From a bacterium (GTDB taxonomy: Bacteria > UBA9089 > CG2-30-40-21 > SBAY01): a stretch of DNA of 11,571 nt. The DNA lies in the NCBI GenBank assembly GCA_040757115.1, contig JBFLYA010000120.1, positions 1 to 11,571 of the forward strand, given 5' to 3'. The notes beneath the pieces were generated by a model. That model had not been told where the DNA came from and did not search any database. It saw only the letters and a program-made list of their open reading frames with translations. Made by a program: the position numbers and the translations under genes. The number at the start of each line of letters is the position of its first letter. Within the stretch, counting starts at the first letter, position 1. Below are positions 5,859-11,571 of the stretch, piece after piece.

Positions 5859-6809
5859 CTAAATAAGATAACAGGCGACGAGGTGCTGATTACCAATATT
5901 TTTAAGTTTGGGTATCTGTTTTTTGCAAATATCTTTTACCAGAGGACATCGTGGTGTAAACCGACATTCGGGCAATGGATTAATTGGCGCCGTAATTCGT
6001 CCTTTTATATCTACGCGTGGTCGTTGGTAGTCTGGGTCTGGTATGGGCACAGCAGACAATAACGCCTTTGTATATGGATGTTGTGGATTTTTAATTATCT
6101 CTTCCGTTTGCCCCATCTCAATTATTTTCCCCAGATACATTACCGCTAATTCATCACACATATAACGCGCTACCGCCAGGTCATGGGTAATGAATAAATA
6201 GGTTAAATTAAATTCATCCTTCAAATGCAGGAGTAAATTCATTATTCCTACCCTGATTGAGGCATCTAACATTGATACCGGCTCATCCGCAACAATAAAT
6301 TCAGGTTCAACAACTAATGTGCGGGCGATAGAGACCCGTTGTCGCTGACCACCACTTAATTCATGGGGAAAACGGTGTATAAATTCCTGTGGTGGCGTAA
6401 GTTCTACTACCTCTAAAGCCTTAAAAATCTTCTCTTCTCTATCTCCAATATGCTGAATTATTAATGGCTCAAGCAAAGTATCCATTACCGTCATTCTGGG
6501 ATTTAATGATTCATACGGGTCTTGAAATATCATCTGCACTATCTTGCGGAACTCCCTTAATTGCCTTCCTTCAAGATGCTCAATATCTTTACCGTTAATA
6601 AAAACATTGCCCGCGGTAGCGTTATGCAATCTGACCATCAATTTCCCGCAAGTGGTTTTACCACTGCCACTTTCCCCAACTAATCCAAGCGTCCTTCCTT
6701 TATTAATTGAAAAACTTATTTCATCTACCGCATAGACGAATTTATGGCATTTTCCCCAAAATCGCGGTTGTAATGGAAATAATTTCGTTAACTTCTCTAC
6801 TTTAACCAT
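5859..6809 (-). CDS. Oligopeptide/dipeptide ABC transporter ATP-binding protein (OppF/DppF type)
   Basis: 316 residues, typical for OppF/DppF. It is the cytoplasmic ATPase subunit that powers peptide (or nickel/oligosaccharide) import with a partner OppD-like ATPase and two permeases. Walker A is GESGSGKT (45-52), the Q-loop QDP (96-98), signature LSGGQRQRV (151-159), Walker B FIVADEP (171-177, E176) and the switch H209 in ITHD. The C-terminus carries the oligo_HPY region (HPYTKALLSAVP, 244-255) with Cys 282, 288, 295 and 313, as in members with a cysteine cluster. No permease or binding-protein gene is present, so its partners lie elsewhere and the substrate cannot be named. An in-frame stop sits just upstream of the ATG; there is no Shine-Dalgarno, consistent with the leaderless promoter. 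It ends with TAG, showing that amber is a normal stop here. Confidence 0.92.
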   Translation of the reverse strand: MVKVEKLTKLFPLQPRFWGKCHKFVYAVDEISFSINKGRTLGLVGESGSGKTTCGKLMVRLHNATAGNVFINGKDIEHLEGRQLREFRKIVQMIFQDPYESLNPRMTVMDTLLEPLIIQHIGDREEKIFKALEVVELTPPQEFIHRFPHELSGGQRQRVSIARTLVVEPEFIVADEPVSMLDASIRVGIMNLLLHLKDEFNLTYLFITHDLAVARYMCDELAVMYLGKIIEMGQTEEIIKNPQHPYTKALLSAVPIPDPDYQRPRVDIKGRITAPINPLPECRFTPRCPLVKDICKKQIPKLKNIGNQHLVACYLI

Positions 6810-6818
6810 ATTATTTAT

Positions 6819-6847
6819 ATCATATCATAAAACTATTCTTTTATCAA
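6819..6847 (-). promoter_or_regulatory. Promoter of the ABC ATPase gene, leaderless arrangement
   Basis: On the minus strand, TTGATA (6847-6842), 17 bp, then TATGAT (6824-6819) with an extended -10 TG. Only nine bases (ATAAATAAT) separate the -10 box from the ATG at 6809. Transcription should therefore start at or within about two bases of the start codon. Confidence 0.65.
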
Positions 6848-6858
6848 GTTTTTTTACA

Positions 6859-6887
6859 TTGACAGAACATAGAATTTGTGATAAAAT
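6859..6887 (+). promoter_or_regulatory. Promoter of the corC-like/corA operon, leaderless arrangement
   Basis: TTGACA (6859-6864), 17 bp, then TAAAAT (6882-6887) with extended -10 TGA. Exactly nine bases (ATATAAAAA) lie between the -10 box and the ATG at 6897, mirroring the divergent promoter. The two -35 boxes are 11 bp apart. Confidence 0.75.
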
Positions 6888-6896
6888 ATATAAAAA

Positions 6897-8150
6897 ATGA
6901 TACCATATCTTATCATTAGTATTATTATAATATTAATGTGCGTTTTATTAGCTGGATTTTTCTCGGGAATGGAGATGGGATTTATTTCTATTAATAAGAT
7001 TAGATTGAGGCATTTAGTCGAAAAAAAATATCACCGGGCATTAATTGCCCACGATTTATTAAAAGATACTCCACTCCTTTTAGCGACATTATTAGTTGGT
7101 ATCAATATGGCGATTATTACCGCCTCTTGTGTGACGACTTCTATGAGCCATTTACACAAGATAAATCCAATTTATACGGAGATAATCTTAACCTTTGTCA
7201 TCCTTTTAATTGGTGAGATAATTCCAAAGAGCATATTTCGTTCGCATTCAACGAAATTAATCTTAAGTTTAATTTATCCCTTGAAATTAATCTATTCGCT
7301 TCTTTTACCCGGCGTAAATTTAATGACAAAGATAACTAATCCGGTCATTAATCTCTGGAAAGGTTCTGATTTAAAGACAAAAAGCCCATTTGTGACTAAA
7401 GAAGAATTACGATTATTAATTTCAGAAGGAGAAGAGGTCGGGAGTTTAGATGAGGATGAAGAAGAGATGTTAGATGGGGTTTTTAGCTTATCGACGAGGC
7501 GGGTAAAAGAGGTAATGACCCCAAGGACTGATATGGTTTGTTTCAATATTGAGGATAATATCTCTGACATATTAAAGGAATTTGAAAAACATCCTCATTC
7601 TCGAATACCTGTTTATGATGAAACTATTGATAATATTATTGGCATCATATTTATTAAAGACATCTTTAAGTTTTATGAGAAAGGATTTGAAGAGACATCG
7701 GTTATTGAACTTATCCGATTTCCTTATTTTGTGCCAACAAGCAAAAGGATAGATAAGCTCCTGCAAGAATTTCAAGCCAATCATACTCAAATTGCTATTG
7801 TTGTCGATGAGTATGGTGGCACCGCAGGTTTGGTGACATTAGAAGATTTATTAGAAGAGATTGTTGGTGAAATTCGGGATGAATATGAGACAAAGGAAAT
7901 TTTTATCAAGGCATTAGTTGATGGCATCTATCTTGTGGATGCCCGAACCTCTATCGAAATGTTAAATGAAGAATTAGATTTGAATTTGCCACAAGATGAT
8001 TTTGAAACTATATCAGGATTTATTTTAGATTTATTAGGAAGAATACCCGCACCTGGCGAGATAATTAACTATAACAACCTAAATATGACTATTACTGAGG
8101 CAGATGAAAGGAGTATTCTTAAGGTTAAGATTTTTAAAAAGGAGAGATAA
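6897..8150 (+). CDS. CNNM/CBS/CorC_HlyC-domain membrane protein (UPF0053, putative Mg2+/Co2+ efflux)
   Basis: 417 residues, near the usual 420-440. The N-terminal CNNM (DUF21) domain has a first membrane helix (3-21), the motif FFSGMEMG (21-28), further helices at about 57-80, 95-110 and 120-140, and GEIIPKS (106-112). Two CBS domains follow: the first with VMTPRTDM (206-213), the second with VVDEYGGTAGLVTLEDLLEE (302-321) and VGEIRDEYE. The C-terminal CorC_HlyC domain spans about 335-415. Family members are linked to magnesium/cobalt export or resistance and act in the inner membrane; CBS pairs usually sense adenine nucleotides. Older 'hemolysin' names for this family are misleading. It is seven bases from corA, forming a divalent-cation pair. 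The start ATG has no Shine-Dalgarno and sits directly on the predicted transcription start. Confidence 0.9.
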   Translation: MIPYLIISIIIILMCVLLAGFFSGMEMGFISINKIRLRHLVEKKYHRALIAHDLLKDTPLLLATLLVGINMAIITASCVTTSMSHLHKINPIYTEIILTFVILLIGEIIPKSIFRSHSTKLILSLIYPLKLIYSLLLPGVNLMTKITNPVINLWKGSDLKTKSPFVTKEELRLLISEGEEVGSLDEDEEEMLDGVFSLSTRRVKEVMTPRTDMVCFNIEDNISDILKEFEKHPHSRIPVYDETIDNIIGIIFIKDIFKFYEKGFEETSVIELIRFPYFVPTSKRIDKLLQEFQANHTQIAIVVDEYGGTAGLVTLEDLLEEIVGEIRDEYETKEIFIKALVDGIYLVDARTSIEMLNEELDLNLPQDDFETISGFILDLLGRIPAPGEIINYNNLNMTITEADERSILKVKIFKKER

Positions 8151-8156
8151 CTAACA

Positions 8157-9137
8157 ATGATTAATTTATTTTTGTTGACCCGGGAGAAAAAACTTATTAC
8201 TGATTTTAAAGAAATCAATCTAACAGAGATTTTGAAGAATAATGACCATCTTTTATGGATTGATTTAATTGACCCGACAGATGAAGAAATTGGTATTTTG
8301 AGTGAAGATTTTAAATTTCATGAATTAGCCATTGAAGACTGTTTATTTCCACAAAGTCAACCTAAGGTAGATGATTTTGGGGATTACATCTTCATTGTTA
8401 TTCAAGGGGTTAAAAAATATAGAGAGAATGGTGAGGAAGAATTAAAGACAGAAGACTTAAACATCTTTTTTGGTAAAAATTTTGTCGTAACCGTCCAGGA
8501 AGAACCATTTAAAAGTATTGCCAACCTCGCAAGTCGTTGTAAGCAAAATCCTATGTTTTTGGATAAAGGGTCTGATTTCCTGTTGCACGCGATTATTGAT
8601 GGAGTAATTGATAGTTATCTGCCTTTTTTAGAAGAAATAGATGATAAAATTGAACAGGTAGAGGATGAAGTGCTGGTAAAACCAGGCAAGCAAGCGATAA
8701 TGAATGAGATATTCTCGTTAAAAAAGCAAATTTTAGCCATTCGCAAGATAATTGGCCCACAACGGGCGGTGATAGGGTTGCTCTCAAGAAGGGATATACC
8801 GTTCATTAAACCTAATACACTTATTTATTATCGAGATATTTATGACCATTTAGTTCGCATCGGTGATACGATTGATATGTATCGAGACCTGACAACCAAT
8901 ATTTTAGAAATATATTTTTCCTGGACATCCAGTCGCTTAACCGAGGTAATGAAGGTATTGACATTAATTGCCACCATTATGATGCCACTGACCTTAATTA
9001 CCAGTTATTACGGAATGAATATCAAACTACCAGAGTTTACCTGGGGATGTATTCGAAGTATGCCATTTGTCTGGGCATTACTAATTGGGACGACATTAGG
9101 ATTATTAATGTTTTTTAGACATAGAAAATGGATATGA
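8157..9137 (+). CDS. corA: CorA-family magnesium/cobalt transporter
   Basis: 326 residues, standard CorA length. The large cytoplasmic N-terminal domain (1-260) includes the typical openings LLWIDLIDPTDEE (32-44) and HELAIEDCL (55-63), then the long coiled helix leading to the membrane. Two C-terminal membrane helices (about 266-284 and 303-320) surround the selectivity motif YGMN (285-288), followed by the acidic loop. CorA forms a homopentameric channel that imports Mg2+ (also Co2+, Ni2+) down its gradient and closes when cytoplasmic Mg2+ is high. GGAG at 8141-8144 lies within the end of the preceding gene, 12 nt before the ATG, so the two are probably cotranscribed. Pairing an importer with a CorC-like protein suggests coordinated control of cytoplasmic Mg2+. 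Confidence 0.93.
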   Translation: MINLFLLTREKKLITDFKEINLTEILKNNDHLLWIDLIDPTDEEIGILSEDFKFHELAIEDCLFPQSQPKVDDFGDYIFIVIQGVKKYRENGEEELKTEDLNIFFGKNFVVTVQEEPFKSIANLASRCKQNPMFLDKGSDFLLHAIIDGVIDSYLPFLEEIDDKIEQVEDEVLVKPGKQAIMNEIFSLKKQILAIRKIIGPQRAVIGLLSRRDIPFIKPNTLIYYRDIYDHLVRIGDTIDMYRDLTTNILEIYFSWTSSRLTEVMKVLTLIATIMMPLTLITSYYGMNIKLPEFTWGCIRSMPFVWALLIGTTLGLLMFFRHRKWI

Positions 9138-9214
9138 ACAGTGATAGGGAGGGATGTCCTTGTTTCCTGAATTCACTTTCTCCCTGTAAATATAGCACTT
9201 ATTAATCGAAATTT
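9138..9214. other. corA-downstream spacer, no clear element
   Basis: A weak inverted pair (ATAGGGAG near 9145 with CTCCCTGT near 9180) is visible, but there is no T tract after it. A terminator is possible but not supported. The palindrome starting at 9215 follows. Confidence 0.3.
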
Positions 9215-9451
9215 GTAAGCGTTCAGGTGGTGTAACAAAAGGAGATGTGGAGATTAAGGAGATAGGGAGATATTATTAAAAAAATTGAAATTAATAGAAA
9301 CTAATAGAAATTTATGGAAATTTGTTGTTTTCCACAATCAATTTCTACCTATTTCTATAAATTTCAATCTATTTCTATTATCTTATCTCCATATCACTCT
9401 TATCTCCTTATCCCCTTTCTTACACTTTTGATATATAGCCTGAACGGTTAC
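9215..9451. mobile_element. Cargo-less 237-bp nested palindrome with GTAACCGTTCAGG-type ends
   Basis: Terminal inverted repeats are GTAAGCGTTCAGG (9215-9227) and CCTGAACGGTTAC (9439-9451), 12 of 13 matching. Inside are two further layers. One is GGAGAT-type tandem motifs (9241-9272) mirrored by ATCTCC-type motifs (9383-9415). The other is AATAGAAAY-type motifs (9282-9323) mirrored by TTTCTAT-type motifs (9337-9380), around a short central loop. No open frame is present. The whole could fold into one long hairpin, as expected of a MITE-like element. Its right end stops about 7 bp before the recO ribosome-binding site. Confidence 0.7.
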
Positions 9452-9469
9452 AAAAATTAGGATTTAAAA

Positions 9470-10267
9470 ATGCCATTATATGCCACTAAAGGGATAGTCT
9501 TGCGAAATCAAGACTTAGGTGAAGCGGATAAAATAATTACCTTGTTCACTGAAAAATTTGGGAAATTAAAGGGAGTGGCTAAAGGTGTCCGCAAAACAAC
9601 CAGTAAATTTGGGAGTAGTGTTGAGATTTTTACCTGCGCTGATTACCTGCTTTATGGAAAAGAAGGTAAAGACCTTGATATTATTACCCAGGCACAGATT
9701 ATTCAATCATTTAAGGAAATCCGCGAGGATTTGAGTAAAATTACAACTGGCTCTTTTATTATTGAGTTGGTAGATACATTAGTGGCAGGCAGAGAAAAAG
9801 ACCCATTATTATTTTCCCTTATCTTACAAACACTTACCTGGCTAAAAGACGAACAAAATGAGATGATAATACCTGCTTTTACCTTAAAAATAATGACCCT
9901 TGCAGGATTAAAACCACACTTTGGCGAAACTTGCGTTTTATGCCATAACTTAATTAATAATGATAAATTACAATTCAGCTCAAGTCAAGGAGGGGTAATT
10001 TGTTCTGGACATCAGATTAAAGATGGGATAATGCTAACAGGTAGTCTTAACAGTCTAATAAATCAATTACTTAAATTGGATATTTCCCGTCTAAAAAAGA
10101 TTCAAGTGGCTAAAAATTTATTATCCACAATCACAGAGTTAATGTTTGATTATCTTAACTATCATCTTCACAAACCACTCAAGTCTATGAATACAATGAA
10201 ATTAGGTAACCGTTCAGGTAGTCCTTTACCGCAGAGACGCAGAGGAACAGAGAAGATATGGAAATAA
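9470..10267 (+). CDS. recO: DNA repair protein RecO
   Basis: 265 residues. RecO loads RecA on SSB-coated single-stranded DNA together with RecR (RecFOR pathway) and anneals complementary strands. The N-terminal OB-fold starts typically (GIVLRNQDLGEADKIITLFT, 8-27) and continues with GKLKGVAKGVRK (31-42). The helical C-terminal part carries a zinc-binding cluster, CVLC (155-158) and CSGH (178-181), with His replacing the usual fourth Cys. AGGA at 9459-9462 is 7 nt before the ATG. The family-like sequence ends near residue 240 (YHLHKPLKSM). The last residues (RSGSPLPQRRRGTEKIWK) are read from the terminal repeat and CAGAG arm of the downstream element, so insertion has replaced the native end and stop. 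Activity is probably preserved, since the tail lies outside the conserved core. Confidence 0.92.
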   Translation: MPLYATKGIVLRNQDLGEADKIITLFTEKFGKLKGVAKGVRKTTSKFGSSVEIFTCADYLLYGKEGKDLDIITQAQIIQSFKEIREDLSKITTGSFIIELVDTLVAGREKDPLLFSLILQTLTWLKDEQNEMIIPAFTLKIMTLAGLKPHFGETCVLCHNLINNDKLQFSSSQGGVICSGHQIKDGIMLTGSLNSLINQLLKLDISRLKKIQVAKNLLSTITELMFDYLNYHLHKPLKSMNTMKLGNRSGSPLPQRRRGTEKIWK

Positions 10268-10677
10268 ATTAGATAACAGAAAAGATTATTGGTGCAGCCA
10301 TTGAAATACATAAAACATTGGGAGCAGGTTTGTTGGAATCTGCCTATGAAGAATGTTTATGTTATGAGTTATCAATATTAGGGTTACATTTTAAAAGGCA
10401 GGTTGAATTACCTGTAAGATACAAAGGAGTTAGATTAGATTGTGGCTATCGGTTAGATCTTTTTGTTGAAGAAGAAGTTGTTGTAGAATTAAAAACTGTG
10501 GAGCAATTACTTCCAATTCATGAGGCATAGCTTTTAACCTACTTAAAAATGATAAATAAAAGGGTAGGTTTGTTGATCAATTTTAATGTTCCTGTCCTCA
10601 GGGATGGGATTAAGCGTATCGTCCATAAATTTTAATTTTCTTCTCTGCGTCTCTGTGTCTCTGCGGTGAACGGTTAC
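10206..10677. mobile_element. GxxExxY element B: GTAACCGTTCA ends, inverted CAGAG arms, nuclease gene
   Basis: Outer ends GTAACCGTTCA (10206-10216) and TGAACGGTTAC (10667-10677) match perfectly as inverted repeats. Just inside are arms beginning ACCGCAGAGACGCAGAG (10228-10256) and their reverse complement (10639-10667), 25 of 29 matching. The cargo is one GxxExxY gene filling nearly all the space. The outer ends are the same motif as in the palindrome before recO. Mobility is inferred; no target-site duplication could be recognised. Confidence 0.7.
10258..10635 (+). pseudogene. GxxExxY family PD-(D/E)XK nuclease-like protein with two in-frame amber codons
   Basis: Reading from ATG 10258 to TAA 10633-10635 gives about 125 codons, the normal family size. 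Two TAG codons interrupt it: codon 5 (10270-10272) and codon 91 (10528-10530). Everything else is family-like: [20 protein letters not shown] (6-25), the naming motif GLLESAY (24-30), YRLDLFV with D67, then VELK with E77 and K79, forming a PD-(D/E)XK-type triad. After the second TAG the frame continues LLTYLKM and VGLLINFNVPVLRDGIKR. The second TAG replaces the Gln seen at the same place in the first copy (HEAQ), a single CAG-to-TAG change. The start overlaps the extended recO end by 10 bp. It is most simply a recently inactivated gene; the family's biological role is not established. Confidence 0.8.
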
Positions 10678-10710
10678 AGAAATCGGATAAAATTGACCAG
10701 TGATTTTATT

Positions 10711-11571
10711 TTACCTGATTATCCCTAATTTCCCTCTCTTCATATTGCCAATCCTATCTGTCAGGATATAAATGTATATTCCAGAGGCAACTCTTTCATT
10801 AGCAGAATTCCGACAGGTCCAGGTTATCTTACCTGCGCTATTAGATTCTCTTTCTTCTTCATAAACCAACTCACCAACAATGTTGAATATTCTTATTTTT
10901 ATCAGTCTATTTTGAGGCAAATTAGCAAAGGTTATTTCACCTTTCTTTGTCGGATTAGGATAACAATAGACAGATTGGAAATCGGTTATTTGAATTTGAG
11001 GTGTGGGTGGAGGTAATTTAATCTCTGTATTTTGTTGTTGCTCTGTTTTTACTATTGGTCCAACCATCTCTAAAGTCGCAGGTCCGACCGCAGAAACTCC
11101 ATCTGTCCAGTCTACCATAATTAACTCATCTTCCCCTAAATCACCAAATATATCAACTTGTGAAGGGGAAAATTCCCCGACCAAACTCGGGTCTCCAATT
11201 GCTTCTAAAGTAGCCGTTTTTGCAGATGGTGACTCACTCCCTATCTCTAAAGGATTAAGATTGATTCCAGGTTTCTCTTTTGCCTCTATCAAATAAGTGT
11301 AAGTGCCTGACTCTGTAAAACTAATGTTAGCATAATAATCTCCATCGGCTAAATTTCCACTCGTCGGAACAAACCCCATTGGAAAGGGACTACCAAAAAC
11401 TCTTTTCCCATCTTTATATATCCACAGGTGAACATATTTTGGCAGATTCCCATCCGCATCATAATATCGAACTTTATAAGTAAATAAAGTTACATTTACT
11501 GTGCCATAATCAGGGTCAACTGCATCAGATGTAAATCCCGACTCACCTGTCCAGGTAAGTATTGGAGCATT
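10711..11571 (-). CDS. Secreted/cell-surface protein, C-terminal part with FlgD-like (sorting-type) domain; start outside window
   Basis: The frame is open from the right edge to TAA at 10713-10711, so 286 residues of the C-terminus are visible. An internal ATG at 11379 is not the start, because 64 preceding codons continue the same domain. The first part (WTGESGFTSDAVDPDYG, YKVRYYDADGNLPKYVHLW) resembles repeated Ig-like modules of bacterial surface proteins. A linker containing QQQ and PPPTP leads to the terminal about 90 residues: VYCYPNPTKKGEITFANLP, IRIFNIVGELVYE, ASGIYIYILTDRIGNMKRGKLGIIR. This matches FlgD_ig / T9SS type-A-like C-terminal domains that mark exported proteins. The usual WDGRN is WTCRN here. 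The precise role is unknown. Confidence 0.8.
   Translation of the reverse strand, partial: NAPILTWTGESGFTSDAVDPDYGTVNVTLFTYKVRYYDADGNLPKYVHLWIYKDGKRVFGSPFPMGFVPTSGNLADGDYYANISFTESGTYTYLIEAKEKPGINLNPLEIGSESPSAKTATLEAIGDPSLVGEFSPSQVDIFGDLGEDELIMVDWTDGVSAVGPATLEMVGPIVKTEQQQNTEIKLPPPTPQIQITDFQSVYCYPNPTKKGEITFANLPQNRLIKIRIFNIVGELVYEEERESNSAGKITWTCRNSANERVASGIYIYILTDRIGNMKRGKLGIIR

Noticed and set aside
10258-10635. Reassigned TAG codon in this organism
   Set aside because: The ABC ATPase gene ends properly at a TAG, and other genes stop at TAA or TGA as usual, so decay of one gene explains the two ambers better.
11003-11296. Plus-strand open frame near the right edge
   Set aside because: It is the complement of the well-supported surface-protein gene and shows no domain features.
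1-11571. tRNA or rRNA genes
   Set aside because: No cloverleaf with a T-arm GTTCRA and CCA end, nor rRNA-like conserved stretch, was recognised by eye on either strand.

Overview
The window is A+T-rich bacterial chromosome with housekeeping genes (recO, corA, a CorC/HlyC-type protein, an OppF/DppF-type ATPase) set among many palindromic repeats. The edge gene is a secreted protein ending in a FlgD-like / sorting-type domain ('CYPNP', 'ASGIYIYIL'). Together with the GxxExxY genes and the heavy repeat load, this suggests an uncultured Gram-negative-type candidate-phylum lineage. That placement is an impression from gene style; no rRNA or marker gene fixes it.

Layout. 1-703: array of about 52-56 bp palindromic units (four complete, one broken at each end). 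Their central hairpins differ in sequence but stay base-paired, and the spacers between them are themselves inverted repeats of short degenerate tandem motifs. 704-1219: gene-poor, with a 12-codon stub behind a promoter-like sequence and a second palindromic element (870-982). 1220-1330: a consensus promoter wrapped in two identical 42-bp operator pairs. 1335-5419: a tightly packed four-gene operon made of a small helical protein, a GSU2403-type nucleotidyltransferase-fold protein, a STAND (NB-ARC-like) ATPase with TPRs, and a THEP1-type NTPase. The first two look like a toxin-antitoxin-type pair; the whole operon is a candidate defence or stress-response locus. The STAND gene has a single frame change near 3345-3387. 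5473-5708: 5'-deleted GxxExxY nuclease gene between inverted CACGAAG-type arms. 5859-6809 (minus) and 6897-9137 (plus): an oligopeptide-transporter ATPase diverges from a corC-like/corA metal-ion pair. Both promoters place the -10 box exactly nine bases from the ATG, predicting leaderless mRNAs. 9215-9451: cargo-less long palindrome. 9470-10267: recO. 10206-10677: second GxxExxY gene, with two amber codons, inside inverted CAGAG-type arms. 10711-11571 (minus): C-terminal part of the secreted protein, running off the right edge.

Two themes stand out. First, the operator-controlled NTase / STAND / THEP1 operon combines a probable toxin module with a sensor-type ATPase. Second, a shared architecture recurs at least four times: inverted arms built of 5-10 bp degenerate tandem motifs, sometimes carrying a GxxExxY nuclease. 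The motif GTAACCGTTCA occurs four times in alternating orientation and brackets recO on both sides. These look like a family of non-autonomous or nuclease-linked mobile elements, and one has replaced the end of recO.
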